From: Heliocidaris tuberculata
Taxonomy: Eukaryota > Echinodermata > Echinoidea > Camarodonta > Echinometridae
NCBI GenBank assembly: GCA_025618425.1
Contig: CM046835.1
Location: forward strand, 20,586,076-20,650,075
Length of the DNA stretch: 64,000 bases
Reading direction: 5' to 3'
Part shown: one piece after another, positions 13,389 to 27,000 of the stretch
Layout: the number at the start of each line of letters is the position of its first letter
Numbering within the stretch: the stretch's first letter is position 1
Made by a program: the position numbers and the translations under genes
Notes under the pieces: generated by a model
What the model was told of the DNA's origin: nothing
Databases searched by the model: none
What the model saw: the letters and a program-made list of their open reading frames with translations, nothing else

Positions 13389-13810
13389 TAAAGGCCACCG
13401 CACACCTTACGATTGGTCTGCGATCCGATTTGTGAAATAAATCGCTATGGCATTAAATATTGGCATTTCAATAAATGAAATCTACCCTATTCAGGTTCTG
13501 AAAAGTAATATGAATACTAAACATAGGGTTTTGGTGAGCTGTCAGCTTTCTACAGGGAATAAGGGCAAAATTAGTTTCAAATCGTAGGCAGTCGTACGAT
13601 TTTTGTGACGTCACTACGACTCGGAGCCGATTTGGCCATTCCACTGACTAGAAAACTCGGCAAAGGCCGTATTATCGATTTTACTATCTGTATGACTATT
13701 CAGACCTTCAATCAAAAATATTTTTCGTTTTTAAATGATTTCTCAAATAATATTACATTTTCTGCTGAAATGGGATCGCAGACCGATCGTAAGGTGTGTG
13801 GTGGCCTTAA
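13389..13810. mobile_element. TIR element with GGCCACCGCACACC ends
   Basis: The left arm (from GGCCACCGCACACCTTACGA) and the right arm (ending TCGTAAGGTGTGTGGTGGCC) are inverted copies of about 40 bp. TTAA or near-TTAA lies at the ends. A solo end of the same family (TTAAGGCCCCCACACACC) is at 22768. Confidence 0.75.
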
Positions 13811-14918
13811 GAAAACCACCTTTCATGTTTCCCTCGAACGGTCTTTTTGTACAGATTTCAATGCAAAAAAGGCTGGACTTTACTCAAATTTTATTCCTAG
13901 ACATAGTATTACTAATGTGCTCAGATGCTAAACATGAAAGAGATATTTTTTCCCGTACTGGATATCCTTTCACCACAAGCTTACAGTGGCCATGTCAGTT
14001 GATTTGATGAATGATCGCTCTCCTTGTTGTTCAAAGTACCATCAAGAAAAGAAGGAAATCATTTCCCTTGTCACAAATGTGCTCTGCATTACATGCCATG
14101 CATTGTATGCTACTATAATGCTTTACTAAAATATCATAAGCTGAATACCTTCACAATAGATTGTATTATTAGTAAACTTTACCCAAATGCCTGTGTATAT
14201 ACGATTCAAGAATGTTAGAAAAAAACCCCACAAAACACAACATTCAAAAGATAAATTATGAGTTTAAAATAAAAAAAAAACTCTCCCTAAAACTAAAGTT
14301 CCAACAGTTTTGTGTTACCCAATAAATTTATTGAATCAGCCATCAGCCATTAGGATTTCCATCTTATTATGGCTAATAATTTGAGCTTAAATTGGCAATT
14401 TTTATGTACCAACAGGGCCCAAATCTACTGGTGGAATGCAGTAAATATAAAAACCTTACTGCATAAGAAATCTCAGGAATTCTTTTAATGGGAATATCAA
14501 ATTATCATATAAAAGATGGACTTTCCTTAATCAGGGTATCCATGCATGTGGCACATCCTGGACAACCCTTGTCCTCAGAATAGCAGCTTCTGGTTGATAC
14601 AAGAGATACAGGGAACTGCTAAAGCCTTGTTCAGACATAATGCTGCAAATTGACTCAGAAAAAAAGGCAGTAGCAAAGTAGAAACACTTTACATGTAAAT
14701 GAATCGTGTGGAATTGAAGAAAAGGTAGCTGTGAACATCACAAGCCCACAAGTATACTCACTTATTTGTGTCATAAGATACAGAGAAAGTGAAGCACATT
14801 ATGCTTCATGTTTTTTTACTTTGCTGAGGTGTTTTTTGGAAAGGGAGTTTACTATTAATGCATGAACAAGGCTACTACACAAACACACACATTGGGAAAG
14901 AGCTGGGACAGTTCTCTT
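13811..14918. other. Likely TXNDC5 3'UTR and flank
   Basis: Noncoding sequence next to the TXNDC5 stop. It contains the AATAAA candidate at 14327. No other gene is seen. Confidence 0.4.
14327..14332 (-). other. Candidate poly(A) signal for TXNDC5
   Basis: AATAAA on the minus strand lies about 590 bases downstream of the TXNDC5 stop codon. It is the nearest good signal I see. A longer 3'UTR reaching into 10-14 kb, which is poor in obvious transposons, is equally possible. Confidence 0.35.
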
Positions 14919-15044
14919 TTACAGCTCTTCTTTAGGCAGCTTGGATCTGAGGTAGGTTTCTAGCGCTTCCAGCGTCCTGGTGCCAGAATGTTTCTCCACC
15001 ATCTGTCCGTCTTTGAAGAGAAGGAGGGTGGGGTAGCCTCGGAC
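14919..15044 (-). CDS. TXNDC5: TXNDC5 exon 9: C terminus with KEEL and stop
   Basis: It encodes residues 356-396, beginning [10 protein letters not shown] (cis-Pro360) and ending in the ER-retention tetrapeptide KEEL, then TAA at 14919-14921. The acceptor is GCTCAG. Confidence 0.94.
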   Translation of the reverse strand, partial: VRGYPTLLLFKDGQMVEKHSGTRTLEALETYLRSKLPKEEL

Positions 15045-18000
15045 CTGAGCGGTATGAAGGTGCAAACAAGACATCAAGTGTTACACTATTTCAAATGGGA
15101 GGAGGGTGGAGGGGGGTGCCTTCAGACCCAAATTAAAGGAAGTCAAAAGTGAGTTGACAGAAAACCACAAACAAAGAAACGGTCCTCAGATTTTACATTA
15201 GCTAAGGGTGAAGAAGATACAAATTTGCCCACAGTAGCTTTTACAGGGGTGTAAACATTCCAACACCATTATTTCTAACAAGATATTACATCTGTTTTAG
15301 GTCAAAGATCTCCATCATATGCCATATTGGTGTTTTGCATTTCATGATCACCTCCTCCTTTTTGAAATGTTCTTGAGCATTTTTGCTGTTGATCGCTTTC
15401 ATCTTATTGATGGTCCAGTCAGGCCCACATAATGCATATAAACAAACAAACTTATTTACATACTATACATTCTGTAGTTGATTTTGTGATTAAATTTTGG
15501 ACAGTGTTTCTGACTGATTTGATTTTTTATCATGATTTTACTAAACGATAAAGATTTTAAGACAATTTTCCCCACATTATACGCCTTTTCTTTTTCAGGC
15601 ATGTCTAGCCTTGTGCGTACAATGTGTTACATTGTGCATAAATATATGGATATAGCTTTAAGACCCTACAAGCTTTAGGGACCTTTGCCAATGCATGTAA
15701 CAAACTTTATGAAATACACATATATCATTCAATTGGAGATGATTATTCCAAGTTTTCACAATAGAGAGTGGTATCTTACATCATGTTTCTGGCAGAGAAC
15801 TTTTTCTGTCTCCCCTGTACAGTCCACTTTACCAATAATGACATCATTCCTGCTATCAAACTTCTCAGCCAGTTGGTCCCATACAGGTGATAGCTTCTGG
15901 CAGTGTGGACACCTAAAAACACAAAAAAGAATAAAGTAACAATTTTTGACTTTCTACTACAAATTTCTAATTTGATAAGACCTAAGAGCACCTTTTATGT
16001 GTTTTTGTAAATTGGCTCTTACTAATAAAGAATGTAACAATCAAACATTACCCATAGGCAAAGAGAATAAAATAATATCACTGCATAATCTATGTCCATT
16101 ACAGAATACTTTTAATAAAATGGACTATTTTTTCCTCTCAAAATAAGCAATGAAATACTAAAATTGACAATAAAAACTTCACATTCACTTTCACATACTA
16201 TATGGGTTTTTAAAAATTTCCTTCTAGGGGGATATATTAAATTTCATTTTTAAACAAAGTAGTCTATAAATTGACTTACATGATCAAATTAACAGAGAAA
16301 TGGAAATTACTCCAAGAAAAAAAGTCAAAAGCCAATTGCTAAAGGGCAGTTAAGACACCAAAAGGAAAGTAAGTACTAAGAGTTTAGAGGCCCAAATTTA
16401 ATGTAAAAAGGTATGTTAATTTGCAAGGATCATATGATTGCAATTAAGACTTATATACAAATAATATCAGTAATCATTTTATATTCAAATTTTTGTTACT
16501 GGATGAATTAAGAATATAATTTTCTTCCTTATTAACATATAGAATATAATTCGTAAAATCATTCACCCTCATCAAATTACTTACCATGGTGCATAAAACT
16601 TAACAAAAGATGTGCCTTTTGCTATCTGTGTCAGAAAACTATTTGCTGACAAAACTACAACCTGCAGATATTAGAAAAAAGAAGTAAAGTAAAAATTTGT
16701 GGATTAAAAAGTACATAATCACTTTACAATCTTTGTTAAAAGTAATTCAGTGACATGGGAAGGGTGAGGATGGATGGGTGGATAGGAAATCTATTTAAAG
16801 GTAAATTCCACCCTGGTATTTGGTTGATTTGAATAAAAGCAGAAAACTTATAGAAGCATATTAGTGAAAGTTTGAGCAAAATCCAACTAAATTGGCAACT
16901 CTGTGACGTATCTTGCGAGCTCCTCTCCCATTTGATTAGTACAGAAAATTTCATAAATTTTCACTTTCTCAGTTGTTGATGAAATAATAGATTAGTTAAT
17001 ACAGGTTTTGTGTAAGAACATATGTGCAATGATTATATCTAGGGTGCACATATAATCAAATATTTTCTTTAGAGAAAATGGAAATCAATGAATTTCTTTA
17101 GTACTGGGCAAATGGGAGAGGAGCTGGCAAGATAAGTCATGGAGTTGCCAATTCGTGACGGATTACAAATTCGAAAATTCATAACTTTCGTATTTCTTGT
17201 CGGGTTTTGCTCAAACTTTCATTGATCTGTTTCTTTAATTTTTCTGTTTCTTTTAAAACCAACTTGATATCAGGGTGGAATTCCCCTTTTTAAATACATG
17301 TAAGCATCACAAGCCACTTTTCACGGCATTTTGAAAACTTAATTTAAACTTGATATCATCTTCAGAGCCTTGAAGCATTTCTAATATGTACATGTATATC
17401 AAATACTGCAATAGGCTTCATTGCTACAAGCCTGTTAACTTCTTGTAAATTACACATTCCTCCCTGTTTACAAATTTGGGCCAAGAAATTATTCCATGTT
17501 GATTTCTTGTAGATTTCTCTACCCTGTAACTTACAAATTGTAAACTGCAATTCTTCAGCTGTGGTTTGTGTATATTTCATATCAGGTATTTCCTGTGTAA
17601 TATACAACCTGTCAATCAAAGATACAGTATTGGTAGCATAACCTACTTCTCTCTGGAACAAGATAAAGTTCAGTGATGCTGTGATAGCAAGGGTAAAAAC
17701 TTCATCTGCAGTAATAAGAATTGATATTTCACAGGAGAATCTAAGCAAATCAACTTCACTATTCCAGTTTCATTCTTATTCTTTTGTCATGCCTAAGTCT
17801 GCATCACAATGTGTCGAGTCTAGTTAAACTAGCTGCTTTCTTTATTTTAAATAATAGATCTATATATATAATTTGACATCTTAAAGGTAATAAACAGTAG
17901 TGGTAGCAAAATGAAAGTTGGCATGAAACTGCTCAAATATAGTCTCATATTGTTCGGCTTCAATAAAAAGATACATGAGTGAGATAATCCGGTATTCTGT

Positions 18001-21000
18001 TCATGATTTCCGGTGATTTTCAGTAAAATAATTCAAATGATCGAATATCAACAGTTACCTTTTACCCTCGCTAAAGACCACCTACCCTGACGCTCCCGGC
18101 TCAACGGCGCATAGTGGTTCACACACACTTGTTACACACACTGTTTTCACATCAAATTACAAGCGCGGTACCGCGCTTGTAATTCGATGTTTATTTTTTT
18201 GGACATTTTAGCCATTTCTAAACCATTTTTCTTCAAACAAACGTCACCTATGTTCGAAATTAATCATTCACAACAGTATATGTAATAATTTCCATTCCAA
18301 CTGACAAAGTAGTTAAATATCCAAAGCGCCACCTTTCCCACTACTGTACGATACCTTTAATTTAAAGGGAAATCCAAACTTAATAGCAAGTTGCTTTGAA
18401 AGAAAGAGGAAAAATCAGAGAAGTAGATTGGTGAAAGTTTGAACGAAATCGGACAAGCAATAAGAAAGTTATGAATTTTTGAAAGTTGTAATCGCTATGC
18501 ATATGGGAATTTCAATTGGCCGAATAGGTAATGTCACTGTGATGTAGCTGTGGACAACTCCCCCATTCGCTCTAACACGCAAAATGACTAAAATGTCACT
18601 TTTTTTCAAAATGCATTACTCAGTAGGATCTTTTCGCTCATGAGGACCTATAACAATATGCTATCTCCAATATATTTTGAGTACTGCCCCGAGGGTAAAA
18701 GCGCCTCGAAGAAAACCGCAAATCAATGATATTTTTGTGTACGACAAATGGGAGAGTTGTCCACAAAAATGTCACAATTGACTCACCAAATTGCCAATTT
18801 GAGATTCACATAGATGTAGTGATCTCATTTTTCAAACATCCATAACTTTCTTAATCCTTGTCCGATTTCTTTCAAACTTTCACCATCTTGTTTTTCTTAT
18901 TTTTCTGCTTTCACAAAAATCATCTTATTACCAAGGTTGGATTGCCCTTTAAGAAAAAAAAAATGGACCCATTCAAACCTATTAAGGTCACCCAAGGAAG
19001 GCAGAAAAAATGATAGCTCTATACAGGTGGTATTTCTATACAGATTTCACAACATACATGTGTGTGACCATAACAGGTTGCCTTTATAGAAAGGTGGACA
19101 CTACAAAAAATTTGAATATACATGTATCTTTAGAGGAACTCACAGCACCTGGCCCCTCCTAGGAAAAAAAAGAAGAAAAAAAAGTTGGAAATCTAACATA
19201 AATACATTTACAGATGATTAGTCTTAATTATGAAAGAAAAAAATTTTCCAGACATTATTAAGTATTTGGCGTCACCTGTGCCTGGGAGGGGAAAAGCGAA
19301 CTGAATCACTGTAACCCTTGGGTCTCTCCTCCCGATATAACTGATTGGGATGTGCAGGTGTACCACTACACCGGGGTTTCCCCCAACTCTTATTTGAGGA
19401 GTGCAGTGGGTTCTTAACGTGCAAAGGTGGTGACTGTCCTCTGCACGGGGCCTCCAGTTAACGTCCTATCCGAGGGACGGAGTGTTTTCCACTGTAACAT
19501 AGCCTGCGTCTATGAACAAGGGAGGGGCACGTTAACACACAACGCAGGCTTCAGTCATCTATTCTAATGGTAGTAAAACATTTCAATTCTTGCACCAAAC
19601 TTTCATAATCGAAATACAGAGTTTCTGAAACACAGTTTGCAATCATATGGACAGATACATGGGTTTGATAGTGATCTCACCTTGGATTCAGAAGCTGGCT
19701 GTTCCTCTGCAGGTTGTTCTCTCACTGGCTCCACCTTGACTGCATCCTCTGAGCCAGGAAGGGGCGTGGCTTCACTCTTGGTCATCTTGCTGACATACTC
19801 CTTCAAGGCAACATGGTCACGCCCACCCTTGTAAGAATCAACCTAGTGATGAAGGCATATGGTAATGAAAACTAGGTTAATATACAGAGGCAGAAAATAG
19901 GGACTAATCATCACCCCATCCCCCCCCCTCCTTAAAAAAAGGGGGGGGGGAATGGTTTATCTAAGGCATATAATCACCCCTGAAACAATAATACATTCAA
20001 ATGACTGTGAATTAAAGAGCACAAATTAATTTTTCCATTTATCATCTTTTTCTTTTTTCTATGATGATTATTATTTATTTTTTATTTATTTAGTTAGTTT
20101 GCTTTTTTTTTTGGGGGGGGGACACTTAACCAGTATTCAAAACTGCATTAAATATAACTTACAGCTTCACCATCCTGGAAGAACTTGAGTGTGGGATATC
20201 CCTTCACACCGTACTGATCACAAACTGCTCTATGTGCTGTACAATCCACCTTTAAGTAGACAAAAAATACACCTCATATTGTAATGCATTCAAAGTAAAG
20301 TGTGTCCATGGATATATTCCAAACTGGTCACATTTTGCTTATGTGCACTGTGAAGTCAGCCTGTAGGCAGGCAAATTTATGCTTCCAGTCATTATACATT
20401 CATAACCAGTTTCTCAATAAGCACCAAATTTTGTTATACTTGTTTTGCAATTCTCAGGCACTGACTTGTGTCTTGCTTTTCTTTATTTTCTCCCCAATTT
20501 TTCATATATTCCTTGTTCATCTATTAACCCTTAATCTGCTCCCATGTACCAAACCCACCGTCACAGTGCTAATCCCTATTGTGCCCGCCACTAATCCTTC
20601 TGGGGTGTAGTTTAGGGTGTTTAAGCATGAACAAGCCATGAGACTACAAGTGTACGTGGCAGTGCTGTGCAGGTTGTGGCACGCAAGCACGGGCTAGTGC
20701 ACATGTATGCGGCACCGCTACGCTGATCAGTACACAAGGTTCTGGCAGCATATGGGTCAATTACTAATTTATTATGAAACTTGTTCTCTTTCCTTGGATA
20801 TTAAATGAATAAATAATAAAAAACTATGTCCCTGACTGCCCTTTTCTTAAAACTAATCACAGTTGAACCTGGAAAATTCTCTATGAGCAATACAAATATC
20901 ATTACCTCATTCACCATAATCAATATAATACACATTGTCTATACACCATTTCCACTCCTTTACCAGTATTCCTACCACATTAATATTGTGCAGGCATATC

Positions 21001-24000
21001 GCATATATATAATCATAACGCTTTGTGATATATTTCCTTTCTTGTAAAGTGTTGCAAATGATCTGAATCAATTACAATTACAATCAATAAAAACTCTGTA
21101 CAGGAAGAGATTTGCGATTGTAACTTTATGACTGATTGGAGGAGTTGAAAGCAAATCGGATCTATCGCAACTTATTATAAGATAGGGCCCTTGTCAATTC
21201 TAACATGGGTACAGAAGCAGCAAATGTACATCAATGTCCCAGCAAAGGATAAATGCCAAAGGCTTGAACTTCTGAAATACTTAAGGAGAATGAAACCCTG
21301 GGGAAAAATCATTTTTAATGAAAAGAAAGGATAGAGAGAAGCAATGAGAAAGTTATGAAAGTTTGAAAAGTCTCAATTTACTTTCTATGGCGATCCTCAA
21401 ATTGGCAATGTTGCTTCAAAATGACAGGTTTAGTAGGACAGCTCTCCATATGTTTTGTACACAAAATTTCATATTTTCCCCATTATCTCTCAAGGTGCAG
21501 CTTGTCTCCTTCTTAGCTCAAGATATATCATGGAGAAATGTATTTGACACAACATATGTTGAGTTCACAAAAAGACAAGCAATCATTTTTAGAAATAATG
21601 GAGAAAATATGAAATTGTGTGTAGAAAATACATGGAGAGTTGTCCTACTCTACCTGTCACTTTGAAGCAACATTGCCAATTTGAGGATCGCCACAGAAAG
21701 TAAATTGAGACTTTTCAAACTTTCATAACTTTCTCATTTCTTAACTGATTTTGATGGAACTTTTTAAAAATTACTTCTCTCTATCCTCTCTTTTTATTAA
21801 AATGGATTTTTCCACAGGGTTTCATTCCCCTTTAAGTCTAAAATATTCATCTAATTTGCCATGCATACTTTGCTGCCACTAAAGATGTACCAAAACTCAT
21901 GACCTTTGGCATTACCTTAGCAATGGTAACAATGTCGCTATGCTGGAACCCTTGGGCTAGCTGCTCCCATGTTGGGGCAAGTCGCTTACAATGGCCACAC
22001 CAAGGGGCGTAAAACTTGATAAAGTGGTTTCCTTTAGCTACATGATCCTTGAAGGTAGCTTGGGTGAGCTCATAGAGACCATGCTTGGCTTCAGGGGGTT
22101 GGGGAACATCAGCTTCCTGTCAGAAAACAGCAAAACATTGATGAAGGATTAGGAATAGTAATTTTACCCTACACACAAAAAAAAGAAAGAAAAAAGAATG
22201 ACATATCCATTTTTGTGGGGTTAAAATGAAAAAAATGCATATCAAAATAAAAAGTGTCTAAGAGAATTCTGTTTAAAAAAATTCCCATAGAATAGAGCAA
22301 CTGGAACTGACTTTTCATGGAATTTAAGCCCAGAGGCTCTCATATCCCTTCCCTCCTCCCTCCTGACATCATTCTACACCACTGATCAAGCAGATAGTGA
22401 CCAATGGATCATATGAAATGATCAGGGAGCTTTCTGATAGTATGGGCTACATGTATGGAAGGCAGTGTAAACTCAACCCAACTAATTAGATTCAGACCGC
22501 AAAATCATTCTGGGAATTGATTTTGTACAAAAATGTAAATGTACAGTTTTATTTCATTACAAAAAAAAACATTTGTTTTGTAACAAAGTCTTGTGAGTAA
22601 TAACTGACACTGCTTAGATGACATCACCATGTTGCTAGGTATTTGAACTCATGGACTGACCATTTTACAGCCATCTCAACTGACTTTCTCTGCTAAGCTG
22701 CTTGCTACAACAATTGTTAAAATAGGGTCTTTCTGATGGAATAGGATTATTTGCCTATAATCCCTGTTAAGGCCCCCACACACCTTACAACCTGACTATG
22801 ACTGGATTTCAAATGAAACTGAAATAGGATTAGATACACAATTTTAAAGCTGTAAATACTTGCGATGGAAGTCCCAATTTTTTAATGTAAATAGCAATAT
22901 AACAATTGCAGGCCCACTGTCAGCCTTCCAGTTGGCTGCAACTATTCAGGACCTCACTCAGACACAATTTATTATTTTGAAATTTCATGTGTAATCATGT
23001 CTGTACTGGGTCGTTACTTGTTGGGTGGCTTCAAGTATGTGCTCTGAGAAAAGTAAAACATGTTCCTTACCTGTGGGTTCAACTCATCCTCTATGTATTT
23101 ATCTAAGGTGTCAAAGTCTCTCTTGCCCTTGTATTTGAGAGGTTCTTCATCTTTCTTGTAGAGCTTGAGGGTGGGGTAACCAGTGACGCCATGATCAGAA
23201 CATAGCTTAGTCTCCTCTGTACAGTCAACCTGGTCAATAATAAAGTCAGTTGAATTGAATTGAGAGAGGATGGGGGGGGGGGGGGGTCATTTCATCACTG
23301 CCAGTGGCTCATATTGTGATATATTTAACAAAAGTGAAGAAAAAAAAATCACACATGCCATTCGAGTTTACATTCTAAAAACACTAAAACCCAATTCAAC
23401 AATATGATTTCAGCGGATATTGTTACAAATTTTGTACAAACACTAAAATCCATAGATACATCTCCATTATTATATACATGTACATGTAATATCGAAGGTT
23501 AATCAAAGGAATATTACCAATACAAAAATATCAAAATTGAATATAAAAATATGATCACATTTGGGATGAGGTATATAAAAGAAAACTCACAATTCAAAGT
23601 ACATGTTAAAAATTTTTAAAAGTAAATTTCAAAGTATATTATTAAGAAAATGATGCTGAAATAAAACAAAGTTAGAATACTTATTGCCTTATATACATGT
23701 AAAGTTTATACAGTTGATGACAACTGAACAAACAATAGAAATTTATCATCTGATAACATAGACCTTCACTCTCAAGTCAAGAAATTCTCAGTCATGCCTT
23801 TGTGAAAAAATGGACATTAAAGAGAATATAAGAGACTAAAGAGCTTATTTTCCATCACAGTTACAATATGTTTGAATGATCAAAAATACTCTGGGTCAAC
23901 TCAAGAAAGCTAACTAAAGATATATATAGGCCTATCAATGACAAATTATTTTGAAAGAAATTCAAATTTTGAAGTGGTGATCAGCAAATAAAATATCTAT

Positions 24001-27000
24001 TAAAGGAGAAAGAAAGTCTTACTTTAGCAATGGTAACAATACTGTCCTCTGCTTTGTTATATTTTTCACTCAGCTGGGTCCAAACAGGTGCTAACCTCTG
24101 ACAATGACCACACCTGGAGGGAAAGAAAATACAGAAGATAAGAACAGGTCAACAACATCATAGGCAAGGAAACTGCAAAATACTGATGTATGGTATACGA
24201 TTTTCAGGATCAGGTCCTTTCTTCTTCATGCTCTATTTCTCTCCTGACTCCACATATTCATTTCTATCCTAGTATTGCTATATGTTTAAATCTTTCACAT
24301 TGATGTCTCATTTGTCAAGTTTTGAGTGATCCTTTTATACAGTGTAGCGCATGCATAATGTACAAGATGCTGATCAGATACAGGCGAAGGAAGGCCTGTG
24401 GGCCATGGACATCGAGTTGACCTGTTACTTTCTCGGGCAGACTGGTTGGGTCCTCTAGTGTCTTTGACATTTTGTCCACTCTATTTTTTTCATTGACTGA
24501 AATCATTGAATGATTAAAAGTTTGCGTAGATAATGCAATTTGTATGCCTATGATTTTAACCTATAGCAGTACAATGTCTCCTTTTAGTGATGTTTTTTTA
24601 TCCAGAATGTGAGGAACTACATGTACACATTATATATGTACAAGAGCAGAAAGATAAAAAAATGACAGAAAATTTTGAGTCTATGTCCAATGCAGTACAT
24701 GTTGTGCTATTCTGGCGTTCACGAATAAGAGCGATTTAATTGTTACTAATCATTACAGTCTGTAAATTGGCAATGCAGCATAAGACATATAATCACTATT
24801 TTCATGTACAGTTTTACTGTCAAATTTTGCAATTTTCATTCACACTGGTTCATTTTTTCAAACTACGTGTATGTAGGAGTAGAAAGTAAGAATAACTGTT
24901 GCCAATTTGAGGAGGCAAAGCTGATTAATTTAGACCTCAAGAAAACTCTGAACTCTTATGGGTTAAATGAAAGTGCAAAAGATAATAGCATTTTATATTG
25001 AGCAGAAATATTGAGAAACAATGAGAAATTGACACCCTTGCGACCTCATCCATTTCCACTGTAACGAACATTCCTTCTTTTTTTTTTCACTTCTAGGTAA
25101 TTTGTTGGTGATGATTGTGAAGAAAATACCAGCAAAATCTTGAGTTACGTTTATAAGAAAATTTGTGCCAATAATAATATTGCAGGAATACTAACATTTT
25201 TAAAAAGGAGAATAACCATTTGAAGGTTGACAGCTACAATAATATGTTGTTGTTGTGGTGTTGTTGTTGTTGTTGAGGTTTCACCAGTTACCGGAACAAC
25301 TAAAACAATATACACATGTAGTACCATGTAGTACCAATAAAAGCACATACACACATGCAAATAACAACTAAGTACTTTGGTATTTACATGTATACATGTA
25401 TAATCTAATTCTGAAAATGTACCATGTACATGTAGGCTCTATGTATCATTTTTTTTTGTTGTATTTTGCTGGGATATGCAGATGCTTGAAAAAAAAAAAG
25501 AAGGTAATATCATTCAGAGAAACCGGAATCAAACTGATCCCAATATATGCTGTGAACAATAGGGTTAAAATCAATAATTATTGAATACCACCCCCCATAC
25601 AATATACATGTAGTGCACTAACTGCACAATCACCACTCTTTGTTTAATCACGCATTCTAAGATAATACGCCAGCTGTTACTATTATTTGAACTAGTCACT
25701 ATGGATCTGCATATATACTTAAATCTACTTGTACATGTATGTATCTCATAGCTGCAGTATTATCCTAGAAAGTGGCTCTGGGCTTCAAATAAAAGAAAGA
25801 ACAAAACAGCAGGGTGGTCTAGGTTCTAAATATTGACTTTCTCCTACATATGTAGACAACTCAAAGTCCAAAAACTAGTACTTGAATAATCGGTAGTAAA
25901 TAAACTAAAAACTATTATACAAATACATTTGTACTGTATATGAAAACTTTTGAAGCATGAAAAAAATAAAGTGGATTCCATTACATTTATCATAAATGTA
26001 GGGAACTGAATTAAGATTGTGTATATTACAGACATAATATCTATGTCACTTGTTACAAGTTTAAAGCCTGATGCACATGAGGCATTATTTCACTACCATT
26101 GATTTTGCTATTGTTCAATTCAACAGAATTCATAGTAAACTAAGCAGTGAACAATAGGCCTGTACTGGAGCTGGTATCGGTAAAAAAAAATCTCTGTGGA
26201 CATGTCACAACAAAAATATTCATGATGTCGACATTATAAATCTTAAATCTTAAATCTCTTAAATCTTTAAGAAGAAATCTTAAACATTATCAAATTAGCT
26301 CTTACAGTATAAGTCCATGACAATTGTATTTGCTTTTTCCGCCTCTGTCTAAACATAACAAAAACAAAACCCTTCCTTCAAGACTTCTTTTTAATCATAC
26401 TTACTCATAATTATGTTTATCTGGATTTTCTACTACTATAAACCCAATAGGCTGACATTATTTGCTAGTATACATTGTATGCTTATTTTATTTTGATGTT
26501 TAATGATTTTTATGTGTGTTTATTTCTTTTTCACGCATATCTTGCCTTGTCTCTTTACTGCCATATTTGTATATGTATACATAATTACATATTTTGTAAT
26601 TCTCTCTTTTATTGGGGAACCTAGTTTTAACAAGCTGTGCTTTTCCTTAGGTTCTCCCATGATACTGCCTTTTCTATTGAGTAATGTGAGTTTTTTTCCG
26701 CTTTTGATTACATTGAAATTGTTATTGACTATGATATCTGTATTCGATATTTAAACGATGTATACTTTCAATTTTAATGGCAGATTTCTGCAGTATTATG
26801 AAATAAATTCATTCATTCATTCATTCATATATCGACATAAGTTAAACACACACAGTGCCAGTTTGTATGGAGTTGACCCCCTTTGACCTCGCCAATTCTT
26901 GCATTTTCACACGATCTACGTAAAGTTGTTTACAAAAGCAATCTGAAAAATAACGTATTTAACACCACTATTTATAAATATAAAGTTCGAAAAATGATTA

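Noticed and set aside
13605..14007. Two overlapping plus-strand frames of 108 and 90 codons
   Set aside because: They run out of the TIR element at 13389-13810 and show no domain.
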